Origin: Campylobacter concisus | GTDB lineage: Bacteria; Campylobacterota; Campylobacteria; Campylobacterales; Campylobacteraceae | Reading direction: 5' to 3' | NCBI RefSeq assembly: GCF_001891085.1 | Contig: NZ_JXUP01000005.1 | Location: 62,001 to 126,000, forward strand | DNA length: 64,000 bases | Part shown: one piece after another, positions 54,172-63,515 of the stretch | Numbering within the stretch: position 1 is the stretch's first letter | Layout of the letters: every line of letters begins with the position of its first letter | Position numbers and translations under genes: made by a program | Notes under the pieces: model-generated | Told to the model about the DNA's origin: nothing | What the model saw: only the letters and a program-made list of their open reading frames with translations | Databases searched by the model: none

Positions 54172-55371
54172 ATGTCTAAAGAGTTTAAAGATGCAAATGA
54201 ATTTAAGGAATTTTTTGAAGAATTTAGAAAAAAAGATGGTTACAAAGATCCGCTTGCTTTTGGTATCGCTAGGATCGATCGTGGACAAAAAAATACAGAT
54301 AAAATTTTGCAAGCGACTTTTGCTGTTGTGAATTACAACGAGAGCTTTTTAAGCGCAGCTGCTTATATCTATGCCTTGCAAAAATGTGATGTTAAGGTTG
54401 ATTTTAATGGCTCCGAATTTGTAGCTGATCTTACACCAAAAGTGGTGAAAAAAGCTAGCAAGCTCTTTAGTGTTTTTGAAAAAGAGATAAGCTCTCATAA
54501 AAATGTACAAAATTTGCATGCCGTAAAAATGGCATTTGATGACGATCTTGAACTAAATGAGAATAAATTTAAGCTTGTGTTTTTGTTTGATGATGCAAAA
54601 CCACTTAGCGTAGAGGCCGTATATCTCAAGCTTTACTTGATATCGCTTGGCAAAGTCGCACCTAGAACGATCGTGCTTGATGGAGCTTTTGGTGTGTTAC
54701 CAAATGTTGCATGGACTAGCCAAAATACGCCAATTGAGCTTGAATGGCTAAGAGAAAATGAAATTTCTCTAAAGATGTTTGGCGAATATCCAGCGATCGT
54801 TAGTGTCGATAAATTTCCAAGATTTTTAAGCCATATCATCCCAGCTGATAACACGAGAATTTTAGACTCAGCCAAGGTTCGCATGGGAGCTGCCGTGTAT
54901 TCTGGCACAGTCGTTATGCCTGGTGCTGCTTACATCAACTTTAACGCAGGTACAACTGGTGGCGTGATGGTTGAAGGTAGGGTTAGCAGCTCTGTCGTAG
55001 TTGGCGAGGGTAGCGACGTAGGCGGAGGGGCAAGCATACTTGGCGTGCTAAGTGGCACAAACGGCAATCCTGTAAGCATCGGCAAACACTGCTTGCTTGG
55101 CGCAAACTCAGTCACAGGCGTACCTCTTGGCGATAACTGCATCGTGGATGCTGGCATAGCGGTGCTTGAGGGCACAAAGGTCTATATATCAGCTAGCGAG
55201 CGCGAAAAGTTAGCTAAGCTAAATCCAGAGTTTAAATTTGAAGCTGAAATTTATAAAGCACTTGAGCTTGGCGGGCTAAATGGACTTCATTTTAGACAAA
55301 ATAGCCAAACAGGCCAGATCACTGCAAGTGCGAGCAAAAGGGCGATCAAGCTAAATGAGGCACTTCATTAA
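54172..55371 (+). CDS. dapD: tetrahydrodipicolinate N-succinyltransferase
   Basis: A 399-residue acyltransferase of the lysine/diaminopimelate pathway, of the long campylobacterial DapD form. The C-terminal half is a left-handed beta-helix of hexapeptide repeats (RMGAAVYSGTVVMPGAAYI, GGVMVEGRVSSSVVVGEGS). It begins behind AAAGGAGAATAA. The product feeds peptidoglycan synthesis. Confidence 0.93.
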   Translation: MSKEFKDANEFKEFFEEFRKKDGYKDPLAFGIARIDRGQKNTDKILQATFAVVNYNESFLSAAAYIYALQKCDVKVDFNGSEFVADLTPKVVKKASKLFSVFEKEISSHKNVQNLHAVKMAFDDDLELNENKFKLVFLFDDAKPLSVEAVYLKLYLISLGKVAPRTIVLDGAFGVLPNVAWTSQNTPIELEWLRENEISLKMFGEYPAIVSVDKFPRFLSHIIPADNTRILDSAKVRMGAAVYSGTVVMPGAAYINFNAGTTGGVMVEGRVSSSVVVGEGSDVGGGASILGVLSGTNGNPVSIGKHCLLGANSVTGVPLGDNCIVDAGIAVLEGTKVYISASEREKLAKLNPEFKFEAEIYKALELGGLNGLHFRQNSQTGQITASASKRAIKLNEALH

Positions 55372-55382
55372 AAGGAGCTAGT

Positions 55383-55877
55383 ATGAAAGTTGGCATTTTG
55401 ATGTTTGACAAGCTAAATCTACTAAGCTTTGCCAAAATTTATGATTTTTTACATAAATTTGAGGATTTTAATATCAAGACCTACGCCCTAAAGCCTGAGG
55501 TTGTCGATGAATTTGGCGTCAGGCTTCATCCAGAAATTTATGCTGAGAGCCTTTATGGTGTGGATATCTTAATCGTGCCAGATGGCGTTGGAGCACTTGG
55601 ATTAAGATACGATGAGATATTTTTAAGCTGGGTTAAAAGCTCAGCTAGTGCGAAATTTAAGATAGGTTTTGATCTTGGAGTGCTCATCCTTGGTGGGGCT
55701 GGATTTTTAGAAGACAGAGAGGCTTGCATAAGGGGCGGATACAAAAATGCACTTAGTGACTACTGCGATGTTAATGATGCCAAGATGTGCGAAAGTAGGG
55801 GTGTCATAAGCGTTAGTGAATTTGATGATAGAATCAAAGAACAGCTGACAACGATGCTGGGTAAAGATAAAATTTAA
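55383..55877 (+). CDS. DJ-1/PfpI-like protein lacking the catalytic cysteine
   Basis: A 164-residue protein with the fold pattern of DJ-1/PfpI (KVGILMFDKLNLLSFAKIYDFL, VDILIVPDGVG, GFDLGVLILGGAGFLEDREA). In that last segment the family's nucleophile cysteine is replaced by Asp97. So it is either a non-catalytic relative or has a changed chemistry. It follows dapD by 11 bases and shares its transcript. Confidence 0.75.
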   Translation: MKVGILMFDKLNLLSFAKIYDFLHKFEDFNIKTYALKPEVVDEFGVRLHPEIYAESLYGVDILIVPDGVGALGLRYDEIFLSWVKSSASAKFKIGFDLGVLILGGAGFLEDREACIRGGYKNALSDYCDVNDAKMCESRGVISVSEFDDRIKEQLTTMLGKDKI

Positions 55878-55938
55878 GAGTCTTGAGCTTTAAATTTTTT
55901 AGTTTAGTGGGTTAGAAAAAGGCTTTAATATAACGCTT

Positions 55939-56126
55939 TTAATTAAACATCTCTTTTGCGCTTAAAGAGAAAATGCCAACAAGATCGACAACATCTACTT
56001 TTTGATTTTTAATATTGTGCATCATTTTAAAATGCTCAAGTGTGATATTCTTATTCTTTTTACTTAACTCATTAAGTTTTTAGTCACATCAAAAATGATA
56101 TCTATGCCACCATTTTTTATTGTCAT
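55939..56126 (-). pseudogene. small broken gene in the 380-base gap before glmS
   Basis: On the minus strand a 62-residue coding-like sequence is seen: MTIKNGGIDIIFDVTK, then in the next frame KLNELSKKNKNITLEHFKMM and VDLVGIFSLSAKEMFN with a stop at 55939. One A inserted in the A5 run near 56080 would join them. I do not recognise the product. Apart from this and the glmS terminator I see nothing in 55878-56261. Confidence 0.4.
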
Positions 56127-56230
56127 AGTAAAGTATAAAATTTTAAACTAAAGCTAGACAAATTTTAGCTGGGTTGCGCTCTTGCAAGAACAATATTTCA
56201 TAAATTTTAATGCAAAATATCAAATAAAAT

Positions 56231-56260
56231 TTAACTAGCCAGTGTTTGCTGGCCAGTTAA
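56231..56260 (-). terminator. intrinsic terminator of glmS
   Basis: TTAACTAGCCAG (56231-56242) and CTGGCCAGTTAA (56249-56260) pair with a single mismatch; on the minus strand it follows the glmS stop at once, with A/T-rich sequence after it. Confidence 0.8.
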
Positions 56261-56261
56261 A

Positions 56262-58073
56262 TTATTCGACAGTCACGCTTTTTGCGAGATTTCTTGGCAT
56301 ATCGACGTTGTTGCCAAGTCTAACAGAAATTTCAAGAGCAAGTAGCTGAAGTACAAGCATCATCTCGAAAAATTCGCTCATATAGTGATCTTGCGCGCTT
56401 GTTTTTACGTAGTCATCGCTTAGCTCAAACTCAAGTGGGCTTATCGCTAGTATGTAAGCATCTCTTGCGGCAAGCTCTTCGACATTGCTCTTTGTCTTTT
56501 CGTATAACAAATTTTGAGGCATTAAAGCGATCGTAAATAGCTTCTCATCTGCAAGCGCGATAGGACCGTGTTTCATCTCGCCTGATGGATAGCCCTCGGC
56601 GTGAAGATATGAAATTTCTTTAAGCTTTAACGCGCCTTCTAATGCTAGCGGATAGAAGATATCTCTACCGATAAAGAAGAAGCCATGACCGTGCAAATAA
56701 TGCTTGCTTAGGCGGTGAAGCTTCTCTTGAAGAGAGTTATTGATATTTAAAATTTGTGGGATGTGAAGAAGCGTTTTGATCTCGTGATCAAGCTCTTTTT
56801 TGCTGATAGACTCTTTTGCTGATGCCATTTGAAGCACAAGCATCCAAAGTACGATGATCTGCGTTGCAAAGGCCTTTGTGCTTGCCACACCTTTTTCGAT
56901 GCCAGCACGAGTTAGAAGTGTATTGTCAGCTAGCCTAACGATAGATGAGTTATCGACGTTGCAAATCGCAAGCGTTCTAAGCCCAGCCTCTTTTGCTATC
57001 CTAAGTGCCTCAAGAGTATCGGCTGTCTCGCCACTTTGTGAGATGACGATGAAGAGCGAGTTCTTGTTTAGATAAGGCTTTCTATATCTAAATTCGCTTG
57101 CCACTTCAACCTTTGTTCTAACTTTAGCAAGTCTTTCAAAAAGATAGCTTGCAACAAGTGCCGCATGATAGCTCGTACCACACGCACAAAGCACGATATC
57201 ATCGATACTTTTTAGATATTCATCGTCTAAATTTTCAAGGGTGACTTTGTGGTTTTTAACCCTGCCCATGATGGTTTCAGATACGACTGCACCTTGCTCG
57301 TAAATTTCTTTCTCCATAAAAAATGTATAGCCCTCTTTTTGGGCATAACTTTTGTCTTTTGGCAGAGCATTAAACGTTATGCTCGCCTTTTTGCCGTGTT
57401 TAAAAACAGCAATCTCGTCTAAGCTCACGTAGCCGTAATTGTTGTCATCAAGATATGCCACCTCTGTTGCATTGCCGATAAGTGGAGCGTCAGATGAAGC
57501 AAAATATAGCTCTTTTTCATTACTCTTTCCTATTGCCATAGGAGCGGCATCTTTTGCAAAAAATATCTTATCAGGCGCAGTTTTGGTGATAAGTAGCGTC
57601 GCGTATGCACCTCTTAGTTTTGCGATAGTTGCCTCATAAGCTTTAAATGGATCTTTTTTCTCTTTTAAAATTTCTTCAAAAAGGTGCACGATCACCTCAG
57701 TATCGGTTTGGCTGACAAATTTCACGCCCTTTGCTTCAAGCTCATCTTTAAGCTCTTTATAGTTTTCGATGATGCCATTGTGAACGACAAATGAGTGCTC
57801 GCCAAGGTGCGGATGAGCGTTTATCTCAGTTGGTTTGCCATGCGTCGCCCAGCGTGTGTGACCTATCGCCACGCCAAAGCCAGTTGATGTAAAGTCCTTT
57901 GTCTTTAGGGCTAAATTTTCAAGCTTACCGACAGCCTTAAAAAAGTCGATTTTGTCATCACTCATCACAGCCATGCCAGCGCTGTCATATCCTCGGTACT
58001 CAAGCTCTTTTAGACCGCTTAAAATGACCTCTTTTTTCTCTTTATCTCCGATGTATCCTACGATTCCACACAT
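56262..58073 (-). CDS. glmS: glutamine-fructose-6-phosphate aminotransferase
   Basis: A 603-residue enzyme that makes glucosamine-6-phosphate, the first step towards peptidoglycan and LOS amino sugars. The start ATG 58073 is chosen because the N-terminal nucleophile cysteine must follow the first Met (MCGIVGYIG). The glutaminase domain has GHTRWATHGKPTE, and two SIS domains carry ISQSGETADT and SSxx-type sugar sites, ending in DMPRNLAKSVTVE. No glmS ribozyme was noticed. Confidence 0.97.
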   Translation of the reverse strand: MCGIVGYIGDKEKKEVILSGLKELEYRGYDSAGMAVMSDDKIDFFKAVGKLENLALKTKDFTSTGFGVAIGHTRWATHGKPTEINAHPHLGEHSFVVHNGIIENYKELKDELEAKGVKFVSQTDTEVIVHLFEEILKEKKDPFKAYEATIAKLRGAYATLLITKTAPDKIFFAKDAAPMAIGKSNEKELYFASSDAPLIGNATEVAYLDDNNYGYVSLDEIAVFKHGKKASITFNALPKDKSYAQKEGYTFFMEKEIYEQGAVVSETIMGRVKNHKVTLENLDDEYLKSIDDIVLCACGTSYHAALVASYLFERLAKVRTKVEVASEFRYRKPYLNKNSLFIVISQSGETADTLEALRIAKEAGLRTLAICNVDNSSIVRLADNTLLTRAGIEKGVASTKAFATQIIVLWMLVLQMASAKESISKKELDHEIKTLLHIPQILNINNSLQEKLHRLSKHYLHGHGFFFIGRDIFYPLALEGALKLKEISYLHAEGYPSGEMKHGPIALADEKLFTIALMPQNLLYEKTKSNVEELAARDAYILAISPLEFELSDDYVKTSAQDHYMSEFFEMMLVLQLLALEISVRLGNNVDMPRNLAKSVTVE

Positions 58074-58077
58074 TTTT

Positions 58078-60573
58078 TTACTCACTTATTAATAAATTTA
58101 ATATCTCTTCGCCTTTGCTCTCAAGTCGCTCGTTTTTCTCGATCAAAAAGAGATTTCTTGTTCTATTTTTGACCGTTTGGATTCTAGCACTCGTGACTTG
58201 AAAATGAAGCCTATCAAAAACACTCATCACATAAGCCATTAGCCCACGCTGGTCTTTTGCGTTGATGCTAAGTTTGGCGTAATCTTTTGAGTGATTTAGC
58301 TCGAAGTTTATCTCATCTTTGTTAATGTTTGGTTTCAAAGGATCTTTTAAAACCTCGCTATTTAGTGATCTTAGAGCTAAATTTTTAGTAATTTCAAGCT
58401 CCTCTTTTTTAACATTTTGGTTAAAATCAAGTCTGATATAAAATTTTTTCTCAAATAGCTCAAAAATTTCCATGTATGCCAAGTCAAATTTAGCAAATTC
58501 ATAGAGCAGGGCACTTAAATTTAGGCTCTTTTTTGTATAGATCTGAATGCTTAAATTTTTAGAGTTATTTATAAAAATTTCTGTCGCATCTAAGCTATCT
58601 GCAACCTTGCTTAAATTTATGATCTCATTTGCACTATATTTTATAAAGACAAGATTTGATGTGATTTTAAAAATTTTCTCTTGCAAGCTTGACTCAAGCG
58701 CCAAAAACTCGCTATTTCGTTTTATAGACTGCTCTTTTTTTACTCGCCTTGTCGCTTCGTCTAGTAAATTTTCATCGCTAAATGCACTAAGAGAAATTTC
58801 ATAAAGCTCTCTTAAAAGTTTAGCTGTGTAGGCGTTATAAAGTCTCTCATTTGTTGCATTTATCACGCAGTAGCTAAGGATGTAAAGCAGTTTTAAAACC
58901 TGCTTGTCGCCAAGCTTTGAGATAAAAGCAAATATAACGCGTTGCGAATAAATGTCCTCTCTGTTTGAGACATTGCTCATTAGCGTGTGGTATTTTATCA
59001 AGATGACGCCGATATTTACGGCTTTTTGGCTTAAATTTAGCTTGTTTGCGTATGCTCTAAAGATATTTGCGCCGATATTTGCGTGGTCTTTGCCAAGCCC
59101 CTTGCCAACGTCGTGCATTAAAGTCACGATCTTTAGCATCGTCTTGCCCTCCAAGCAAAGCTCGGTATAGAGATTTTTTATGAATTTATCTTTTATATTT
59201 TCAAGAAATTTTACACTTAAAATACTATGCTCATCGACCGTAAATTCGTGATAGCCGTCGTACTGAGCTAGCTGGCTAATATGCTCCATTGGTTTTATTA
59301 AAATTTGTATCATTTGCGCATCTAGCAATGACTTTAAAATTGCGTAGGAATTTTTTCTTAAAAATATCTTTTTAAACTCGCTTATAGCACACTCTAAGTC
59401 ACTTTTTGTGATGATGGCTCGCTTGATGTAAAAGATCGCGCTTATATCAAATTTATAATCCACATCTTTTAGTTCTAAAAGCTCGGTTATTAGATTTTCA
59501 ATGAGAGCTGGCTTTTTATGAAGCGGTACGTAGATAACGCCATTTATCTCGTAAAAGCCATTTTTTAGCCTTGCAAATTTTCTCTGATCAAAATTTAGCT
59601 CGCTTTTAAAAAATGGCCTACAAAGAGAAGCTACGATAAACCTCGAATAAATAGCAACATTATTCATTGAGCTTAGCATCTTTTGGCTGATAACGCTTTC
59701 GTTATCTTGAAGCTTTTTAGACTTTGTTTGCATGAAATTTGTCGTGATCTCAACGCTTGAAGCGCTAAAAGTATCAGAATTTTGCGTCAAATTTAAGGTG
59801 GTTAGTAGGCTTAGTAAAAAGTCTACATTTAGGTTAAAGCTAGCGATCTCTTTTTCATTCATCACTTTTAGGGCTTGTGATCTAACTGAAATGTCGCTAT
59901 CAAGGCAGTTTAGTATACAGTTTAGGTGATAAATTTCATCTATCCCGCCAAAGCCACTTTTTAGATTTGGCTCTTGGGCTAAGTAGCTGATGCTAGAAAA
60001 TGGCAAAAATACCTTTAAATGGTAGTTTAAAAAGGCTTTTTTATCAAATTCTTTTAATTTTACGATCTCGCTTTTTACTAGGCGGTAGAGACTTTTTGAA
60101 CCACAGATATATCGGACTTGCGATGTTTCGCTTTTAAATTTGAGATCGTCTTTATAATTTGTAAAAATTTCATCTAACTCAACGCTTTTTATATAAAAAT
60201 TTATTCCAGAGCTACTTAAAATTTCGCTAAATTCTTTTAAGAAATTCTTTATGTTGTAACCTTTTAAATTTTTATAAACTAGTAAAATTTCAAGCTCACT
60301 ATTTGCGCTAAGTAAGGTTTGGGCGTATTTTCCAGTAGCTAGAACGCTAAAAGCAAAGCTGTCATTTTGCGGCACAAAATCATCAAAAAATTCTCGCATA
60401 GTTTCATTTAAATAAGATTTTATAAAATCATCATATTCTTTGGCTAAAAAATTTGCAAAATTTCTACCCTGATTTTTTTGAAAATGTTTTGGTAAATTTG
60501 CCTTAAAATCAAGAAATTTCTCTTTGATTTTTAAATAATTGTCGCTATTTTTGGTACTTTTATCAGCCAGCAT
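58078..60573 (-). CDS. glnD: GlnD-like nucleotidyltransferase/HD/ACT protein with altered NTase motif
   Basis: An 831-residue protein with the GlnD order: NTase domain, helical part, HD domain (EHSILSVKF, MHDVGKGLGKDHANIGA) and C-terminal ACT domain (INAKDQRGLMAYVMSVFDR). GlnD uridylylates PII proteins in nitrogen control. The NTase motif is changed: the family's GGYGR...SDIDLL appears as GKYAQ...SELEIL, so both metal aspartates are Glu93 and Glu95. The HD part seems intact. No glnB is nearby. It may have kept only the HD hydrolase activity or have another role. Confidence 0.72.
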   Translation of the reverse strand: MLADKSTKNSDNYLKIKEKFLDFKANLPKHFQKNQGRNFANFLAKEYDDFIKSYLNETMREFFDDFVPQNDSFAFSVLATGKYAQTLLSANSELEILLVYKNLKGYNIKNFLKEFSEILSSSGINFYIKSVELDEIFTNYKDDLKFKSETSQVRYICGSKSLYRLVKSEIVKLKEFDKKAFLNYHLKVFLPFSSISYLAQEPNLKSGFGGIDEIYHLNCILNCLDSDISVRSQALKVMNEKEIASFNLNVDFLLSLLTTLNLTQNSDTFSASSVEITTNFMQTKSKKLQDNESVISQKMLSSMNNVAIYSRFIVASLCRPFFKSELNFDQRKFARLKNGFYEINGVIYVPLHKKPALIENLITELLELKDVDYKFDISAIFYIKRAIITKSDLECAISEFKKIFLRKNSYAILKSLLDAQMIQILIKPMEHISQLAQYDGYHEFTVDEHSILSVKFLENIKDKFIKNLYTELCLEGKTMLKIVTLMHDVGKGLGKDHANIGANIFRAYANKLNLSQKAVNIGVILIKYHTLMSNVSNREDIYSQRVIFAFISKLGDKQVLKLLYILSYCVINATNERLYNAYTAKLLRELYEISLSAFSDENLLDEATRRVKKEQSIKRNSEFLALESSLQEKIFKITSNLVFIKYSANEIINLSKVADSLDATEIFINNSKNLSIQIYTKKSLNLSALLYEFAKFDLAYMEIFELFEKKFYIRLDFNQNVKKEELEITKNLALRSLNSEVLKDPLKPNINKDEINFELNHSKDYAKLSINAKDQRGLMAYVMSVFDRLHFQVTSARIQTVKNRTRNLFLIEKNERLESKGEEILNLLISE

Positions 60574-60686
60574 TTAATGTTTCCATTGTTAAAAATATCT
60601 TGGCAAATGTTACATAATTTTTGCAAAAACAAAGCTTTATTTGCTTATAATAAAGCCTTAAGTTCAGCTTTAGGACGATACAAATA

Positions 60687-61748
60687 ATGAATCTATTACA
60701 AAAACTAGAAAGTGGCGAGAGATTAAGCAAGCAAGAGGCTTTTTCGCTTTATGAGCTTGATCTTTTTACCTTGGCTAAATTTGCCGATAAAAAGCGCAGA
60801 AAACTGCATGGCAACAAGGTCTTTTTTAATGTAAATCGCCATATCAATCCAACAAATATCTGTGCTGACATCTGTAAATTTTGCGCATTTTCGGCTCACA
60901 GAAAAAATCCAAATCCATACTTAATGAGCCATGAAGAAATTTTAAAGATAGTTGATGAGAGTGTGAGCCACGGCGTAAAAGAGATACACGTTGTCTCCGC
61001 CCACAACGCAAAAAGTGGCTGGCAGTGGTATTTAGAGATTTTTAAAAAGATAAAGGCAGCTCATCCAGAACTTCACGTAAAGGCGATGACGGCAGCTGAG
61101 ATCGACTTTTTATCAAGACACTACGGCTTAAGCTACGATGAGGTTATAGAAAAGATGCTCGAATACGGCGTCGATAGCATGCCAGGCGGCGGGGCTGAAA
61201 TTTTTGATGAAGAGATTAGGGCTAAAATTTGCAAAGGCAAGGTAAGTAGCGAGAACTGGCTAAAGATCCACAAAATGTGGCACGATAAAGGCAGACAAAG
61301 CAATGCAACAATGCTTTTTGGTCATATAGAAAGCCGTGAAAATAGGATCGATCATATGCTAAGGATTAGGGGCTTGCAAGATGAAACTGGCGGATTTAAC
61401 GCATTTATCCCGCTTGTCTATCAAAGAGAAAATAACTACTTAAAAGATGTGAAATTTCTAGGATCAGCTGAAATTTTAAAGACTCTGGCGATCTCACGTC
61501 TTGTGCTAGATAATGTTCCGCACATAAAGGCTTATTGGGCTACTTCGACGCTAAATTTAGCGATGATCGCTCAGGAATTTGGCGCTGATGATCTTGATGG
61601 CACGATAGAAAAAGAGAGCATCCAAAGTGCAGCTGGCGCAAATAGCGCAAATGGCGTTACACTAAAGACATTTTGCGATCTCATAAAGACATCTGGTTTT
61701 ACGCCGGTTGAGCGTGATAGTTTATATAACGAACTTAAAATTTACTAA
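60687..61748 (+). CDS. mqnE: aminofutalosine synthase
   Basis: A 353-residue radical SAM enzyme of the futalosine menaquinone pathway, which Campylobacter uses. The cluster ligands are Cys59, Cys63 and Cys66 (CADICKFC), followed by CAFSAHRKNPNPYLMS and DSMPGGGAEIF typical of MqnE. Menaquinone serves the respiratory chain. The next two genes are for purines, which fits salvage of the adenine released later in this pathway. Confidence 0.93.
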   Translation: MNLLQKLESGERLSKQEAFSLYELDLFTLAKFADKKRRKLHGNKVFFNVNRHINPTNICADICKFCAFSAHRKNPNPYLMSHEEILKIVDESVSHGVKEIHVVSAHNAKSGWQWYLEIFKKIKAAHPELHVKAMTAAEIDFLSRHYGLSYDEVIEKMLEYGVDSMPGGGAEIFDEEIRAKICKGKVSSENWLKIHKMWHDKGRQSNATMLFGHIESRENRIDHMLRIRGLQDETGGFNAFIPLVYQRENNYLKDVKFLGSAEILKTLAISRLVLDNVPHIKAYWATSTLNLAMIAQEFGADDLDGTIEKESIQSAAGANSANGVTLKTFCDLIKTSGFTPVERDSLYNELKIY

Positions 61749-61760
61749 AAGGAGCTTAGA

Positions 61761-63053
61761 GTGAAATTTTTTGACTTAGCACAAAATAAAACAAGTGTGA
61801 AGCAGGAATTTGGAGCGGGACTTACAACGTTTTTGGCGATGATGTATATCGTGCCAGTAAATGCGATCATTATGAGCAAAACTGGTATGCCTTATGAGGC
61901 ACTAATCACTGCAACTGCGCTAATTACCATATTTTCTACTATATTAAATGGTCTTTGGGCGAACACGCCAGTTGCGATGAGCGTTGGCATGGGGCTTAAT
62001 GCTTATTTTACATTTGGTCTTTGCATCGGCATGAAAGTACCTTGGCAAACGGCTCTTGGCGTTGTTTTTCTAAGCGGCGTGATATTTGTCGTCTTGTCTT
62101 TTACAAATTTTAGAATGTGGATAATTAGATCCATCCCGCTTGACCTACGAAGAGCGATAAGTGCTGGCATAGGTACATTTATCAGCTTTGTCGCATTTCA
62201 ACAAATGGGCTTTATCGTAAATAGCGACGCAGTTTTGGTTGGTATAGGAAATTTCAAAGATCCAAACGTACTTCTTGGCGTTTTGGGACTATTTTTAGTT
62301 ATTTGCTTTTGGGCGTGGAAGATAAAGGGCGCGTTTATCCTAGCTGTGCTTGCTACTTCAGTGATTGCTTGGGTGCTTGGTATCGCTCCTCATCCAACAG
62401 AAATTTTCTCAACCCCAGCTTCTATCTCTCCGATATTTTTAGAGCTTGATATAAAAGGCGCGCTTAGCCTAGCCTTGCTTCCAGTTGTTATCACATTTTT
62501 TGTGACTGATCTTTTTGACTCGATAGGCACACTAGCTGGTGTAGGCACGAGGGCTGGAATTTTTGATGAAAACAAAAAAGATGGCGTCGTAAAACTTGAA
62601 AAAACTCTTGAAGCTGACGCTATTGCTACGGCAGCCGGCTCACTTGTAGGCGTAAGTACGACCACATCGTTTGTAGAGAGTGCTAGCGGTGTAGAAGAGG
62701 GCGGTAGAACTGGTCTAACGGCTGTATTTTGCGGACTTTTATTTATACTTACACTCTTTATGTTGCCACTTTTTAAAGCGATCCCTGGCAATGCCATCTA
62801 TCCGATCCTTGTAATGGTTGGTGTGCTTATGTTTGCTGAGCTTGCTAGTATAAATTTCAAAGACCCAGCCATTGCAGTTGCGACGTTTTTTATAGTCGTG
62901 CTCATTCCGCTTACTTACTCGATCACAAATGGCCTTGCATTTGGCTTTATGTCATACGTCATAGTTAAGCTCATAAAGAGAGAATTTAGCGATATAAATT
63001 TAGGCGTAGTCGTGCTAGCGCTCATTAGTTTTATCGTATTTTTAGTGCATTGA
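61761..63053 (+). CDS. NCS2-family purine permease
   Basis: A 430-residue transporter of the AzgA-like branch (adenine/guanine/hypoxanthine), about 12 to 14 helices. GAGLTTFLAMMYIVPVNAII, SVGMGLNAYFTF, and STTTSFVESASGVEEGGRTG carry the family residues. Start GTG 61761 behind AAAAGGAG. With the phosphoribosyltransferase 12 bases downstream it forms a purine uptake and salvage pair. Confidence 0.9.
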   Translation: MKFFDLAQNKTSVKQEFGAGLTTFLAMMYIVPVNAIIMSKTGMPYEALITATALITIFSTILNGLWANTPVAMSVGMGLNAYFTFGLCIGMKVPWQTALGVVFLSGVIFVVLSFTNFRMWIIRSIPLDLRRAISAGIGTFISFVAFQQMGFIVNSDAVLVGIGNFKDPNVLLGVLGLFLVICFWAWKIKGAFILAVLATSVIAWVLGIAPHPTEIFSTPASISPIFLELDIKGALSLALLPVVITFFVTDLFDSIGTLAGVGTRAGIFDENKKDGVVKLEKTLEADAIATAAGSLVGVSTTTSFVESASGVEEGGRTGLTAVFCGLLFILTLFMLPLFKAIPGNAIYPILVMVGVLMFAELASINFKDPAIAVATFFIVVLIPLTYSITNGLAFGFMSYVIVKLIKREFSDINLGVVVLALISFIVFLVH

Positions 63054-63065
63054 TAAGGATGAAAG

Positions 63066-63506
63066 ATGATATTTTATAGCTATGATGAATTTGCTGTTGA
63101 TGCCAAAAAGATGGCAAAACAGATAAAGGATGAGTTTGATCCAGAGGTGATACTAGCTGTGGCAAGAGGCGGTCTAACGCTTGGTCACTCGCTAGCTGTT
63201 GCGCTTAATAATAGAAATTTATTTACCCTAAATTCTATCCATTATGAAGATACAAACAAGCTTGATACGATTAATATCTTTAACGTGCCAGATCTTAGCA
63301 AATACACTAAAATTTTGCTCGTCGATGACATCATCGATAGTGGCGAGAGCATGGTCGAGATAAAAAGAGAACTGCTTAAGCGTTATCCAAATTTAGATAT
63401 CAAAATAGCGACCGTCTTTTATAAAGAGAAAGCTCTGCTTTTGCCAGAATTTAAGGTAAAAGAGGCTCACGATTGGATTGAGTTTTTTTGGGATATACAT
63501 ATTTAA
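63066..63506 (+). CDS. purine phosphoribosyltransferase
   Basis: A 146-residue type I phosphoribosyltransferase with the PRPP motif ILLVDDIIDSGES and the N-terminal ILAVARGGLTLGHSLA, typical of xanthine-guanine enzymes (Gpt-like). It traps imported bases as nucleotides, a partner of the permease before it. Confidence 0.88.
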   Translation: MIFYSYDEFAVDAKKMAKQIKDEFDPEVILAVARGGLTLGHSLAVALNNRNLFTLNSIHYEDTNKLDTINIFNVPDLSKYTKILLVDDIIDSGESMVEIKRELLKRYPNLDIKIATVFYKEKALLLPEFKVKEAHDWIEFFWDIHI

Positions 63507-63515
63507 GGAAAATTT

